From: DATEJJ01 sp039649115
Lineage (GTDB): Bacteria > Actinomycetota > Actinomycetes > Mycobacteriales > Micromonosporaceae
DNA: 32,176 nucleotides
Reading direction: 5' to 3'
NCBI GenBank assembly: GCA_039649115.1
Contig: JBBWZQ010000242.1
Location: forward strand, 1-32,176
Positions 24,010 to 31,043 of the stretch are shown one piece after another (position 1 is the first letter of the stretch; each line of letters begins with the position of its first letter). The notes below the pieces were generated by a model that ran no database searches, was not told the origin of the DNA, and saw only the letters and a program-made list of their open reading frames with translations. Made by a program: the position numbers and the translations under genes.

Positions 24010-25389
24010 TCAGTGCGGCCGACGGCCGCTCCTCCCGTAAGGATCAGGTCGTGCCGCACCGACAGTCGCCGGCCAGTCGGCATGTGCGCCGAGCGCGGCG
24101 AGCTTGCCGTCGAAGTCCTCGTAGCCCCGGTTGATGAGGCTGACCCCGAAGACGTGCGAGGTGCCGTCGGCGGCCAGCGCGGCGATCAGGTGGCTGAAGC
24201 CGCCGCGCAGGTCGGGGATGACGAGGTCGGCCGCGTGCAGTTTGCTCGGACCCGCGATGACGGCCGAGTGCTTGAAGTCGCGGCGGCCGAACCGGCACGG
24301 GGTACCGCCGAGGCAGTCCCGGTACACCTGGATCGTGGCGCCCATCGTGTTGAGCGCCTCGGTGTAGCCGAGCCGGCGCTCGTACACCGTCTCGTGCACG
24401 ATCGACAGGCCGCGCGCCTGGGTCAGCGCGACCACGAGCGGCTGCTGCCAGTCGGTCATGAAGCCGGGGTGCACGTCGGTCTCCAGCGCCACCGCGCGCA
24501 GTTCCTCGCCCGGGTGCCAGAACCGGATGCCGCCGCCGGGCGCGTCGTCGATCTGGAAGGCGCCGCCGACCGAGGTGAACACGTTCAGGAAGGTCATCAT
24601 GTCGGCCTGGCGGGCGCCGCGGACCATGATGTCGCCGCCGGTGGCCAGCGCCGCGCAGGCCCAGCTCGCCGCCTCCAGCCGATCGGGTACCGGCCGGTGC
24701 GAGTACCCGCGCAGCCGCGGTACCCCCTCGATCTCGATCACCCGGTCGGTGTGCACCTTGATGATGGCGCCCATCTTCTGCAGCGCGCAGATCAGGTCGA
24801 TGATCTCCGGCTCTACCGCGGCGTTGCGCAGTTCCGTGACGCCCTGCGCCCGTACCGCCGTGAGCAGCACCTGCTCGGTCGCGCCGACGCTCGGGTACGG
24901 CAGTTCGAATTTCGTGCCGTGCAGCCCGGCGGGCGCGGTCAGGTGCAGCCCCTCGGGCGCCTTGTCGACGATCGCGCCGAACTGGCGCAGCGCGGCGAGG
25001 TGGAAGTCGATCGGCCGGTCGCCGATGTGGCAGCCGCCCAGGTCGGGGATGAACGCGTGGCCGAGCCGGTGCAGCAGCGGCCCGCAGAACAGGATCGGGA
25101 TGCGGCTGGAGCCGGCGTGCACGTTGATCTGGTCGACGTTCGCCACGTCCACATTGGACGGATCGAGGACGAGGGAGTCACCCTCCTCGGTCACCTTCAC
25201 GCCGTGCAGTTCCAGCAGGCCGCGCACCACGTCGACGTCGCGGATCTTCGGCACGTCGTGCAGCCGGCTCGGGGTGTCGCCGAGCAGCGTGGCCACCATC
25301 GCCTTGGAGACGAGGTTCTTCGCGCCGCGCACCCGGATCTCGCCGGTCAACGGAGCTCCACCACGCACCCGCAGGACGTCCTTGGTCAC
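24010..25389 (-). CDS. murA: UDP-N-acetylglucosamine 1-carboxyvinyltransferase-type enolpyruvyl transferase
   Basis: Enolpyruvyl transfer from PEP to UDP-GlcNAc is the first committed step of peptidoglycan synthesis. The 459 residues form two inside-out alpha/beta domains. The catalytic cysteine is Cys120 in LGGCHIGDRPIDFH. Lys in GAKNLVSKAM and Asp in HPGFMTDWQQPLVVAL are other family residues, and PDLRGGFSHLIAALAADG is near the C-terminus. GTG 25389 has GGAGG 5 nt upstream; a longer open frame to 25461 lacks an SD. The sequence follows the actinomycete-specific MurA branch that I recall from Streptomyces rather than the E. coli type, so it may be one of two MurA-like genes in the genome. 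A weak promoter (TTGACC at 25434-25439 plus CACGTT) lies upstream on the minus strand. Confidence 0.92.
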   Translation of the reverse strand: MTKDVLRVRGGAPLTGEIRVRGAKNLVSKAMVATLLGDTPSRLHDVPKIRDVDVVRGLLELHGVKVTEEGDSLVLDPSNVDVANVDQINVHAGSSRIPILFCGPLLHRLGHAFIPDLGGCHIGDRPIDFHLAALRQFGAIVDKAPEGLHLTAPAGLHGTKFELPYPSVGATEQVLLTAVRAQGVTELRNAAVEPEIIDLICALQKMGAIIKVHTDRVIEIEGVPRLRGYSHRPVPDRLEAASWACAALATGGDIMVRGARQADMMTFLNVFTSVGGAFQIDDAPGGGIRFWHPGEELRAVALETDVHPGFMTDWQQPLVVALTQARGLSIVHETVYERRLGYTEALNTMGATIQVYRDCLGGTPCRFGRRDFKHSAVIAGPSKLHAADLVIPDLRGGFSHLIAALAADGTSHVFGVSLINRGYEDFDGKLAALGAHADWPATVGAARPDPYGRSGRRPH

Positions 25390-25539
25390 GCAAACCTCCA
25401 GCGATAGCAGAACGTGGTGACTGTACGTGGCCCGGTCAAGCTGGCTGTCCGGTGTCCGCACGGGCTCGCCGGGGCAGCATATCGGTAAGAACGGGGCGAT
25501 GCAGCTCGGCGCTGTGCGTCCGGAAGGCGCTACGGAAAG

Positions 25540-26745
25540 TCAGGGAAGCGCGAGCATCTGGTCGAGTGCGGCGCGCGCGTACCGGGCCGTGTCCGGATCC
25601 ACCGTGATCTGGTTCGGCACCCGGCCGGCGACCAGCTCCTCCAGCGCCCACACCAGGTGGGGCAGGTCGATGCGGTTCATCGTCGAGCAGTAGCAGACGG
25701 TCTTCTCCAGGAACATGATCTGCTTGTCCGGGTGCGCGTTCGCCAGCCGCCGCACCAGGTTCAGCTCGGTACCGACGGCCCACGCCGAACCGGCCGGCGC
25801 CGCCTCGATCGTGCGGATGATGTACTCCGTCGAACCCACGTGGTCGGCCGCGGTCACCACCTCGTGGCGGCACTCGGGGTGCACCAGCACGTTCACCCCG
25901 GGTACCCGGGCCCGCACGTCGTCGACGCAGTCGAGGGTGAAGCGGCCGTGCACCGAGCAGTGCCCGCGCCAGAGGATCATCTTGGCCGCGCGCAGCTGGT
26001 CGTCGGTCAGGCCGCCGCCCGGCTTGTGCGGGTCGTAGAGCACGCAGTCGTCGAGCGAGAACCCCATCTCCAGCACCGCGGTGTTCCGGCCCAGATGTTG
26101 ATCGGGCAGGAAGAGCACCTTCCGGGATCCGGCCGCGCCGGGTCTGGCGGTCGAGCTGGCGGCGGCTGTGCCGAAGGACCAGTCGAGGGCGCGCTTCGCG
26201 TTGGAGGAGGTGCAGACCACCCCGCCGCGGCGCCCGACAAATCCCTTGATGTCCGCGGAGGAGTTCATATAGGTGACGGGTACGGTCGCCTCGGCGATGC
26301 CCAGCTCAGCCAGCCGGTCCCAGCAGGTCGCCACCTGCGACAGCGCCGCCATGTCCGCCATCGAGCAGCCGGCGCCCAGGTCGGGCAGCACGACCCGCTG
26401 CGCGTCGGTGGTGAGGATGTCGGCGCTCTCGGCCATGAAGTGCACGCCGCAGAACACGATGTACTCGGCCTCCGGCCGGGCGGCCGCCTCGCGGGCCAGC
26501 TTGAACGAGTCGCCGGTCACGTCGGCGAACTGGATCACCTCGTCGCGCTGGTAGTGGTGGCCCAGCACGAAGACCCGGGTACCCAGCGCCGCCTTGGCCG
26601 CGCGGGCCCGCTCCACCAGGCCGGGGTCGCTGGGCGCGGGCAGGTCCCCGGGGCACTCCACGCCCCGCTCCGCGCCGGCGTCGGTGCCGCGGCCGAGCAG
26701 GAGCAGGGCGGTCGCGGTGGGGCCGGGGTCGACGAAGGTCGTCAC
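25540..26745 (-). CDS. nadA: Quinolinate synthase (4Fe-4S)
   Basis: Condenses iminoaspartate with dihydroxyacetone phosphate to quinolinate in NAD biosynthesis. The 401 residues have three cluster ligands in expected contexts: Cys99 (FCGVHFMAESADIL), Cys178 (VVCTSSNAKRAL) and Cys351 or Cys353 (VCYCSTMNRID). HHYQRDEVIQFADVTGDSF and LFLPDQHLGRNTA complete the pattern. A 17-residue Ala/Ser/Gly insertion (about 192-208) separates the DWSFG and VLFLPDQ segments. GTG 26745 has no SD; GACCAT ends 6 nt upstream, so it may be leaderless. nadB and nadC do not follow, which is unusual compared with the common nadABC operon. The next gene, murA, is 150 bp away. Confidence 0.94.
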   Translation of the reverse strand: MTTFVDPGPTATALLLLGRGTDAGAERGVECPGDLPAPSDPGLVERARAAKAALGTRVFVLGHHYQRDEVIQFADVTGDSFKLAREAAARPEAEYIVFCGVHFMAESADILTTDAQRVVLPDLGAGCSMADMAALSQVATCWDRLAELGIAEATVPVTYMNSSADIKGFVGRRGGVVCTSSNAKRALDWSFGTAAASSTARPGAAGSRKVLFLPDQHLGRNTAVLEMGFSLDDCVLYDPHKPGGGLTDDQLRAAKMILWRGHCSVHGRFTLDCVDDVRARVPGVNVLVHPECRHEVVTAADHVGSTEYIIRTIEAAPAGSAWAVGTELNLVRRLANAHPDKQIMFLEKTVCYCSTMNRIDLPHLVWALEELVAGRVPNQITVDPDTARYARAALDQMLALP

Positions 26746-26814
26746 GCGGCAATGGTCGCACAGGGTCGCTCTGACCCGCGCCAATCGGCCGCGTGACGTG
26801 AGAGACTCCCGCGG

Positions 26815-27942
26815 ATGCGTGTTCTCATCTGTCCGGACAAGTTCGCCGGGACCCTGACCGCGGTCGAGGCGGCGGGCGCGATCGCGCGCGGCTGGAGCCG
26901 GGCGGCGCCGGGCGACGAGACCGACGAGCGGCCGCTGGCCGACGGCGGGCCAGGGTTCCTCGATGTGATCGCCGCCACCGCCGGTGGCTCTCGGGTGCCG
27001 GTACCGACGGTGGATCCGCTCGGGCGCCCGGTGCCGGGGGAGGTGCTCGTCCTCGGGCAGACCGGGTACCTGGAGAGCGCGCAGGCGTGCGGGCTGCACC
27101 TGCTGGTCCCGGCCGAGCGCGACCCGAAGACCACCACCTCGTACGGGCTGGGAGTGCTGGTCGCCGGGGCGGTCGAGAGGGGGGTGCGGGAGCTGGTCAT
27201 CGGGCTGGGCGGCTCGGGTACCAACGACGCCGGCGCCGGCATGCTCGCCGCGCTCGGGGCCGCCCCGCTGGACGCGGCCGGGTACGCGCTGCCCTACGGG
27301 GGAGCCGCGCTGCTCGCCGCGGCCACGCTGGGCGGCGTGCCCCGGATGCGCGGCGTCCAGCTCGTCGCCGCGACCGACGTGGACAACCCGCTGACCGGCC
27401 TGACCGGCGCCACCGCGGTGTACGGCCCGCAGAAGGGCGCCACCCGCGAGGACGTGCTGCTGCTCGACCGTGCCCTGGGTACCTTCGCCGAGGTCCTCGA
27501 GCGCGGCCTGCCGACCTGCCCGCCAGACCTGGCCCAGGTGCCCGGCGCGGGCGCGGCCGGCGGCCTGGGCGCCGCGCTGCTCGCGCTCGGCGGGCGGGCG
27601 GTCTCCGGGCTCGGGCTGGTCCGGGAGCTGACCGGGCTGGACAAGGCGCTGGACGCGGTCGATCTGGTGATCACGGGGGAGGGCTCCTTCGACGACCAGT
27701 CGCTGCGGGGCAAGGTCGTCTCCGGTGTTGCCGCCGGTGCGCGGGACCGGGGCCTGCCCTGCGTGGTGCTGGCCGGCCGGAGTTCCGCGGGGCGCCGGGA
27801 GGCCGCCGCGGCCGGCGTGAGCGAGACGTACACGCTGGTGGAGCACCTGGGCAGCGTGGAACGGGCGATGGCCGAGCCGGCCGAGGGCCTGGTCGACCTG
27901 GCCGGCCGGGTGGCCCGGCAGTGGTCGCGGCCCAGCAAGTGA
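26815..27942 (+). CDS. glxK: Glycerate kinase (GckA/GlxK family)
   Basis: Phosphorylates glycerate with ATP, 375 residues. The family signatures are ICPDKFAGTLTAVEAA, RPLADGGPGFLDV, LVIGLGGSGTNDAGAGML, ATDVDNPLTG, GPQKGAT, and LVITGEGSFDDQSLRGKVVSGVA. ATG 26815 has no SD; GAGACT ends 7 nt before it, consistent with leaderless initiation. It is divergent from nadA across 69 bp. From memory the orthologue is Rv2205c, also next to the hesB gene. The stop codon lies inside the first unit of a 15-bp tandem repeat that repeats the AAG TGA end, so the C-terminus has probably been set by repeat turnover. Confidence 0.92.
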   Translation: MRVLICPDKFAGTLTAVEAAGAIARGWSRAAPGDETDERPLADGGPGFLDVIAATAGGSRVPVPTVDPLGRPVPGEVLVLGQTGYLESAQACGLHLLVPAERDPKTTTSYGLGVLVAGAVERGVRELVIGLGGSGTNDAGAGMLAALGAAPLDAAGYALPYGGAALLAAATLGGVPRMRGVQLVAATDVDNPLTGLTGATAVYGPQKGATREDVLLLDRALGTFAEVLERGLPTCPPDLAQVPGAGAAGGLGAALLALGGRAVSGLGLVRELTGLDKALDAVDLVITGEGSFDDQSLRGKVVSGVAAGARDRGLPCVVLAGRSSAGRREAAAAGVSETYTLVEHLGSVERAMAEPAEGLVDLAGRVARQWSRPSK

Positions 27943-27994
27943 GCGACCCGGAAGTGGGCGGCCCGGAAGTGAGCGGCCCGGAAGTGAGCGGCGG
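27937..27994 (+). repeat. 15-bp tandem repeat spanning the glxK stop codon
   Basis: About 3.9 copies of AAGTGAGCGGCCCGG begin at 27937, 27952, 27967 and 27982. Copy 1 supplies the last lysine and TGA stop of glxK. In the same frame copies 3 and 4 also read AAG-TGA, while copy 2 reads AAG-TGG. Unit length is a multiple of three, so every copy keeps the frame. Confidence 0.9.
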
Positions 27995-28045
27995 CACGGG
28001 CACGGACGGTACTTCGCGTGCGACCATGGGAATGTCGTCCATACC

Positions 28046-28059
28046 GGCTAGCGTTAGCC
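28046..28059 (+). promoter_or_regulatory. Palindrome and -10-like hexamer upstream of the A-type Fe-S carrier gene
   Basis: GGCTAGCGTTAGCC has 5-bp arms around GCGT and contains TAGCGT (28049-28054), a TANNNT hexamer. A start near 28061 would give a leader of about 35 nt including the AGGGAG SD. No -35 match is evident. Operator function is speculative. Confidence 0.3.
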
Positions 28060-28095
28060 ACGTCGGACTCGTAAACCGTGCAGGGAGCTGGAACC

Positions 28096-28467
28096 GTGAC
28101 CGTTACCGACAGTGAGCAGACCGCCGAGACGAGCACCGTCATCCTCACGGATGTCGCCGCTTCCAAGGTCAAGGCACTGCTCGAGCAGGAAGGCCGCGAC
28201 GACCTGAGGCTGCGGGTGGCTGTGCAGCCCGGCGGGTGCTCGGGCCTGCGATACCAGTTGTTCTTCGACGAGCGCCAGCTCGACGGCGACCTCGTCAACG
28301 AGTTCCCGAGCGAGGCAGGGGCCGTGGAGGTCGTGGTGGACCGGATGAGCGCGCCCTACCTGAGCGGCGCGACCATCGACTTCGCCGACCGCATCGACGC
28401 GCAGGGCTTCACGATCGACAACCCGAACGCCTCAGGCTCGTGCGCCTGCGGCGACTCGTTCCACTAG
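28096..28467 (+). CDS. erpA: A-type iron-sulfur cluster carrier (HesB/IscA/ErpA)
   Basis: 123-residue Fe-S carrier that accepts clusters from the SUF/ISC scaffold and passes them to apoproteins. Three ligand cysteines are in canonical positions: Cys48 (QPGGCSGLRYQL), Cys116 and Cys118 (GSCACGDSFH). VVDRMSAPYLSGATIDFAD is the family core. GTG 28096 has AGGGAG 8 nt upstream; an in-frame ATG at 28078 would add six residues without an SD. It is the likely orthologue of Rv2204c (memory). NadA, a 4Fe-4S enzyme, is encoded two genes away, and LipA, another client, is expected beyond lipB. Confidence 0.94.
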   Translation: MTVTDSEQTAETSTVILTDVAASKVKALLEQEGRDDLRLRVAVQPGGCSGLRYQLFFDERQLDGDLVNEFPSEAGAVEVVVDRMSAPYLSGATIDFADRIDAQGFTIDNPNASGSCACGDSFH

Positions 28468-28484
28468 GCGAGCTCCACGGGGTT

Positions 28485-28531
28485 CGAGGGAGCGGCAGGA
28501 CTGTAGGCTTGCCTACGCCGTCGCTCCCTCG
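28485..28531 (+). promoter_or_regulatory. Two-tier stem-loop before adoK
   Basis: CGAGGGAGCG (28485-28494) pairs perfectly with CGCTCCCTCG (28522-28531). Inside, GTAGGCTTGCCTAC (28503-28516) folds on itself with a CTTG apical loop. The structure lies 17 bp after the erpA stop and 23 bp before the adoK ATG. There is no T-tract, so it could be a terminator, an attenuator or an mRNA processing/stability element. Confidence 0.5.
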
Positions 28532-28554
28532 TCTCCTGGTCCCCTGAGGTCCTC

Positions 28555-29550
28555 ATGAAGATCGCGGTCACCGGCTCCATCGCCACCGACCACCTGATGC
28601 ACTTTCCCGGCCGCTTCGCCGAGCAGCTCCTGCCGGATCAGCTGCACAACATCTCGCTGTCATTCCTGGTGGACGACCTCGTCGTCCGGCGCGGCGGGAT
28701 CGCGGCCAACATCGCCTTCGGCATGGGACAGCTGGGCCTGCGTCCGGCGCTGGTCGGCGCGGTCGGCACCGACTTCGCCGACTACCGTGCGTGGCTGGAG
28801 CGGCACAACGTGGACTGCGACTCGGTCCACGTGAGCGAGGTGGCGCACACCGCGCGGTTCGTGTGCACCACCGACGAGGACATGTGCCAGGTCGCCTCGT
28901 TCTACGCCGGCGCGATGGCCGAGGCCCGCAACATCGAACTCGCCCCGGTGGCGCTGCGGCTGGCCGGCCTCGATCTCGTGGTGGTCAGCCCGAACGACCC
29001 GGTCGCCATGATCCGCCACACCGAGGAGTGCCGGCAGCGCGGGTACCCGTTCGCCGCCGACCCGTCCCAGCAACTGGCACGGATGTCCGGCGAGGAGGTC
29101 CGGCTGCTCGTCGACGGGGCCACCTACCTGCTGACCAACGAGTACGAGAAGGAACTGCTGGAGTCCAAGACCGGGCTGTCCGACGCGCAGGTCCTCGACC
29201 GGGTCGGCATCCGGGTGACCACCCTGGGCAAGGACGGCGTGATGATCACCGGCCGGAGCATCGAGCCGGTACACGTGCCCGTGGCCCAGGAGGTGCAGGC
29301 CTACGACCCGACCGGCGTCGGCGACGGGTTCCGGGCCGGGTTCTTCACCGCCCGCTCGTGGAGCCTCGGCCTGGAGCGCTCCGCCCAGGTCGGCGCGCTG
29401 CTGGCGACGATGGTCCTGGAGACCGTCGGCACCCAGGAATACCAGATCCGCACCGAAGACTTCCTGAAGCGGCTGCGCGCGTCGTACGGCGACAGCGCCG
29501 CCGACGAGGTGGCGCCGCACCTGCCCGCGCCGCGCCCGGACGTCAGCTGA
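28555..29550 (+). CDS. adoK: Adenosine kinase, PfkB family
   Basis: Phosphorylates adenosine to AMP in purine salvage, 331 residues. Ribokinase-fold signatures are the N-terminal VTGSIATDHLMHFPGRF, GGIAANIAFGMGQLG, the phosphate loop DPSQQLARMSGEE, and the anion hole/catalytic base DPTGVGDGFRAGFF (Asp257). It follows closely the M. tuberculosis Rv2202c adenosine kinase as I remember it, including the lid region VDDLVVRRGG. ATG 28555 has TGAGG 5 nt upstream. The 3' end overlaps the opposing tusA gene by 8 bp through the palindrome TCAGCTGA, so both proteins end Ser-stop on the same bases. Confidence 0.93.
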   Translation: MKIAVTGSIATDHLMHFPGRFAEQLLPDQLHNISLSFLVDDLVVRRGGIAANIAFGMGQLGLRPALVGAVGTDFADYRAWLERHNVDCDSVHVSEVAHTARFVCTTDEDMCQVASFYAGAMAEARNIELAPVALRLAGLDLVVVSPNDPVAMIRHTEECRQRGYPFAADPSQQLARMSGEEVRLLVDGATYLLTNEYEKELLESKTGLSDAQVLDRVGIRVTTLGKDGVMITGRSIEPVHVPVAQEVQAYDPTGVGDGFRAGFFTARSWSLGLERSAQVGALLATMVLETVGTQEYQIRTEDFLKRLRASYGDSAADEVAPHLPAPRPDVS

Positions 29551-29764
29551 TCCGGCGCACCTCGTAGGCGGCCGGCCCGACCTCGCCGAGGTACTCCTGG
29601 CCGCGCATCCGGCACCAGGCGGGGATGTCGTTCGCCGCCGCGGGGTCGTCGGCGAGCACCCGAAGCACCCCGCCCACCGGCGTCCCCGGCAGCCGCCGGG
29701 CCAGCGCGATCACCGGCAGCGGGCACCGCTGCCCCCGGCAGTCCAGCGTGTCGACGTCGACCAT
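29543..29764 (-). CDS. tusA: TusA-family sulfurtransferase
   Basis: 73-residue persulfide carrier with a two-layer alpha/beta fold. The active cysteine is Cys14 in CRGQRCPLPV, the equivalent of the TusA CPxP motif, with a second cysteine at residue 9. GGVLRVLADDPAAANDIPAW is the standard TusA middle segment. ATG 29764 shares its A with the TGA stop of the cysteine desulfurase gene (TGATG), which implies translational coupling. It probably accepts sulfur from that desulfurase. The final acceptor (tRNA thiolation, cofactor or other) cannot be read from the window. The 3' end overlaps adoK by 8 bp. Confidence 0.93.
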   Translation of the reverse strand: MVDVDTLDCRGQRCPLPVIALARRLPGTPVGGVLRVLADDPAAANDIPAWCRMRGQEYLGEVGPAAYEVRRIS

Positions 29765-30897
29765 CACAGACCCGCCACGCCCGCCTGCGACCGCAGCCGG
29801 GCCACGACTTCCGGCAGCATGTCGAGGAAGCGCCGCACGTCGTCCCCGGTCGTCTCCCGGTGCAGCGAGATCCGCACGTTGCCGTGCGAGAGCACACCCA
29901 TCGCCTCCAGCACGTGACTGGGGCGCAGCGTGCTGGCGGTGCACGAGGAGCCGGACGACACCGCGAAGCCGGCCCGGTCCAGCTCGTGCAGGAGGGCCTC
30001 GCCGTCCACGTACAGGCAGGAGAAGGTGACCAGGTGGGGTAGCCGGTCCACCGGGTCCCCGACCACCTCCACGTCGGGTACCGACGCGGCCACCCGCGAC
30101 CGGATCAGATCCACCAGCGCGTGCAGCCGCCGCGCCTGTGCCTCCCGCTCGGCCAGCACGGCGCGCAGCGAGGCGGCCGCGGCGACGACCTCCGGAAGGT
30201 TCAGCCCGCCGGGTGCGTCCAGGGTGCCCGGCTCCGCGCCCGGCCACGGCGCCGCCCACCGGGTGCCCTTGCGCACCACGAGGATCCCGACCCCGGCCGG
30301 CCCGCCCCACTTGCGGGCACTGGCGGTCAGCACCGACCAGCCGGTGGGCAGCGGGGCGTACCCGGCGGAGGCGGCCGCGTCGACGTAGAGCGGGACGCCG
30401 GCCGCGGTACAGGCCCGGCCGACGGCGGCGACCGGTTGCCCGGTGCCGACCTCGTGACTGGCGCTGATCAGGGCGGCGAGCACCACGTCCGGGCCGTGCA
30501 CCGCGTCGGCGAACGCGTCGAGGTCCACCCGTCCCAGCACGTCCACCCCGATCCGCACGGTGCGGCCGGTACCGGCCGCGTGCAGCACCGCGGAGTGCTC
30601 GATCGCGGAGTGCACGACGGTCGAGCGGCCGGACGGGCGGGCGGCCCGGGCCCCGGCGACGGCCGCGTGTGCCGCGAGGGTGCCGTTGGGCTGGAAACCC
30701 ACCTCGTCGGCGCGCACCCCGAGCGCCTCCGCGACCGAGGCGCGGGCCGCGTCCAGGAGCTGGCGGGCCCGGCGCGCCGGCGTGTAGAGCTTGCCCGGAT
30801 CGGCCCAGCCGTCCGGCATTCCCGCGAGCAGGGCCTGCGCCGTCACCGGGTGCGCGGGCGCACCCGCCGCGGCGTCGAAATACGCGTAGCCGCCCAC
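29764..30897 (-). CDS. Cysteine desulfurase (class V aminotransferase fold)
   Basis: PLP enzyme releasing sulfur from cysteine as an enzyme persulfide. The 377 residues include YFDAAAGAPAHPVT at the N-terminus, HSAIEHSAVL with the ring-stacking His, the PLP lysine Lys196 (SARKWGGPAGVG) and the catalytic Cys319 in SSGSSCTAST on a short loop. GTG 30897 (VGGYAYFDAAAG) is the family-like start. A TTG at 30948 would add 17 residues of Pro-rich sequence and is less likely. The following tusA gene is coupled by TGATG, forming a desulfurase-carrier pair. It is divergent from ctaC, across 146 bp. It could be an IscS-like general enzyme or a dedicated donor for TusA. Confidence 0.92.
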   Translation of the reverse strand: MGGYAYFDAAAGAPAHPVTAQALLAGMPDGWADPGKLYTPARRARQLLDAARASVAEALGVRADEVGFQPNGTLAAHAAVAGARAARPSGRSTVVHSAIEHSAVLHAAGTGRTVRIGVDVLGRVDLDAFADAVHGPDVVLAALISASHEVGTGQPVAAVGRACTAAGVPLYVDAAASAGYAPLPTGWSVLTASARKWGGPAGVGILVVRKGTRWAAPWPGAEPGTLDAPGGLNLPEVVAAAASLRAVLAEREAQARRLHALVDLIRSRVAASVPDVEVVGDPVDRLPHLVTFSCLYVDGEALLHELDRAGFAVSSGSSCTASTLRPSHVLEAMGVLSHGNVRISLHRETTGDDVRRFLDMLPEVVARLRSQAGVAGL

Positions 30898-31043
30898 CGG
30901 ACCAAGGTACTTCAGGACAGGCGTCCGAGGTGGACACGGCGACCCCAAGACCGGCGCATCCGGCTTGGTCGAGTACTCTGCGACCGGGCCGAGCGTGTGG
31001 GCTTTGGGCTGGTGGGTATGGCGCTGCTAGGGAGGCAGAGCAG

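Noticed and set aside
25390..25539. A small gene between murA and nadA
   Set aside because: Short open frames here have no SD and no recognisable sequence. Only a weak murA promoter candidate is seen.
30898..31043. A short leader peptide (ATG 31019) before ctaC
   Set aside because: The frame reads MALLGRQSRWSH and on without an SD of its own, overlapping the ctaC SD. Nothing supports translation.
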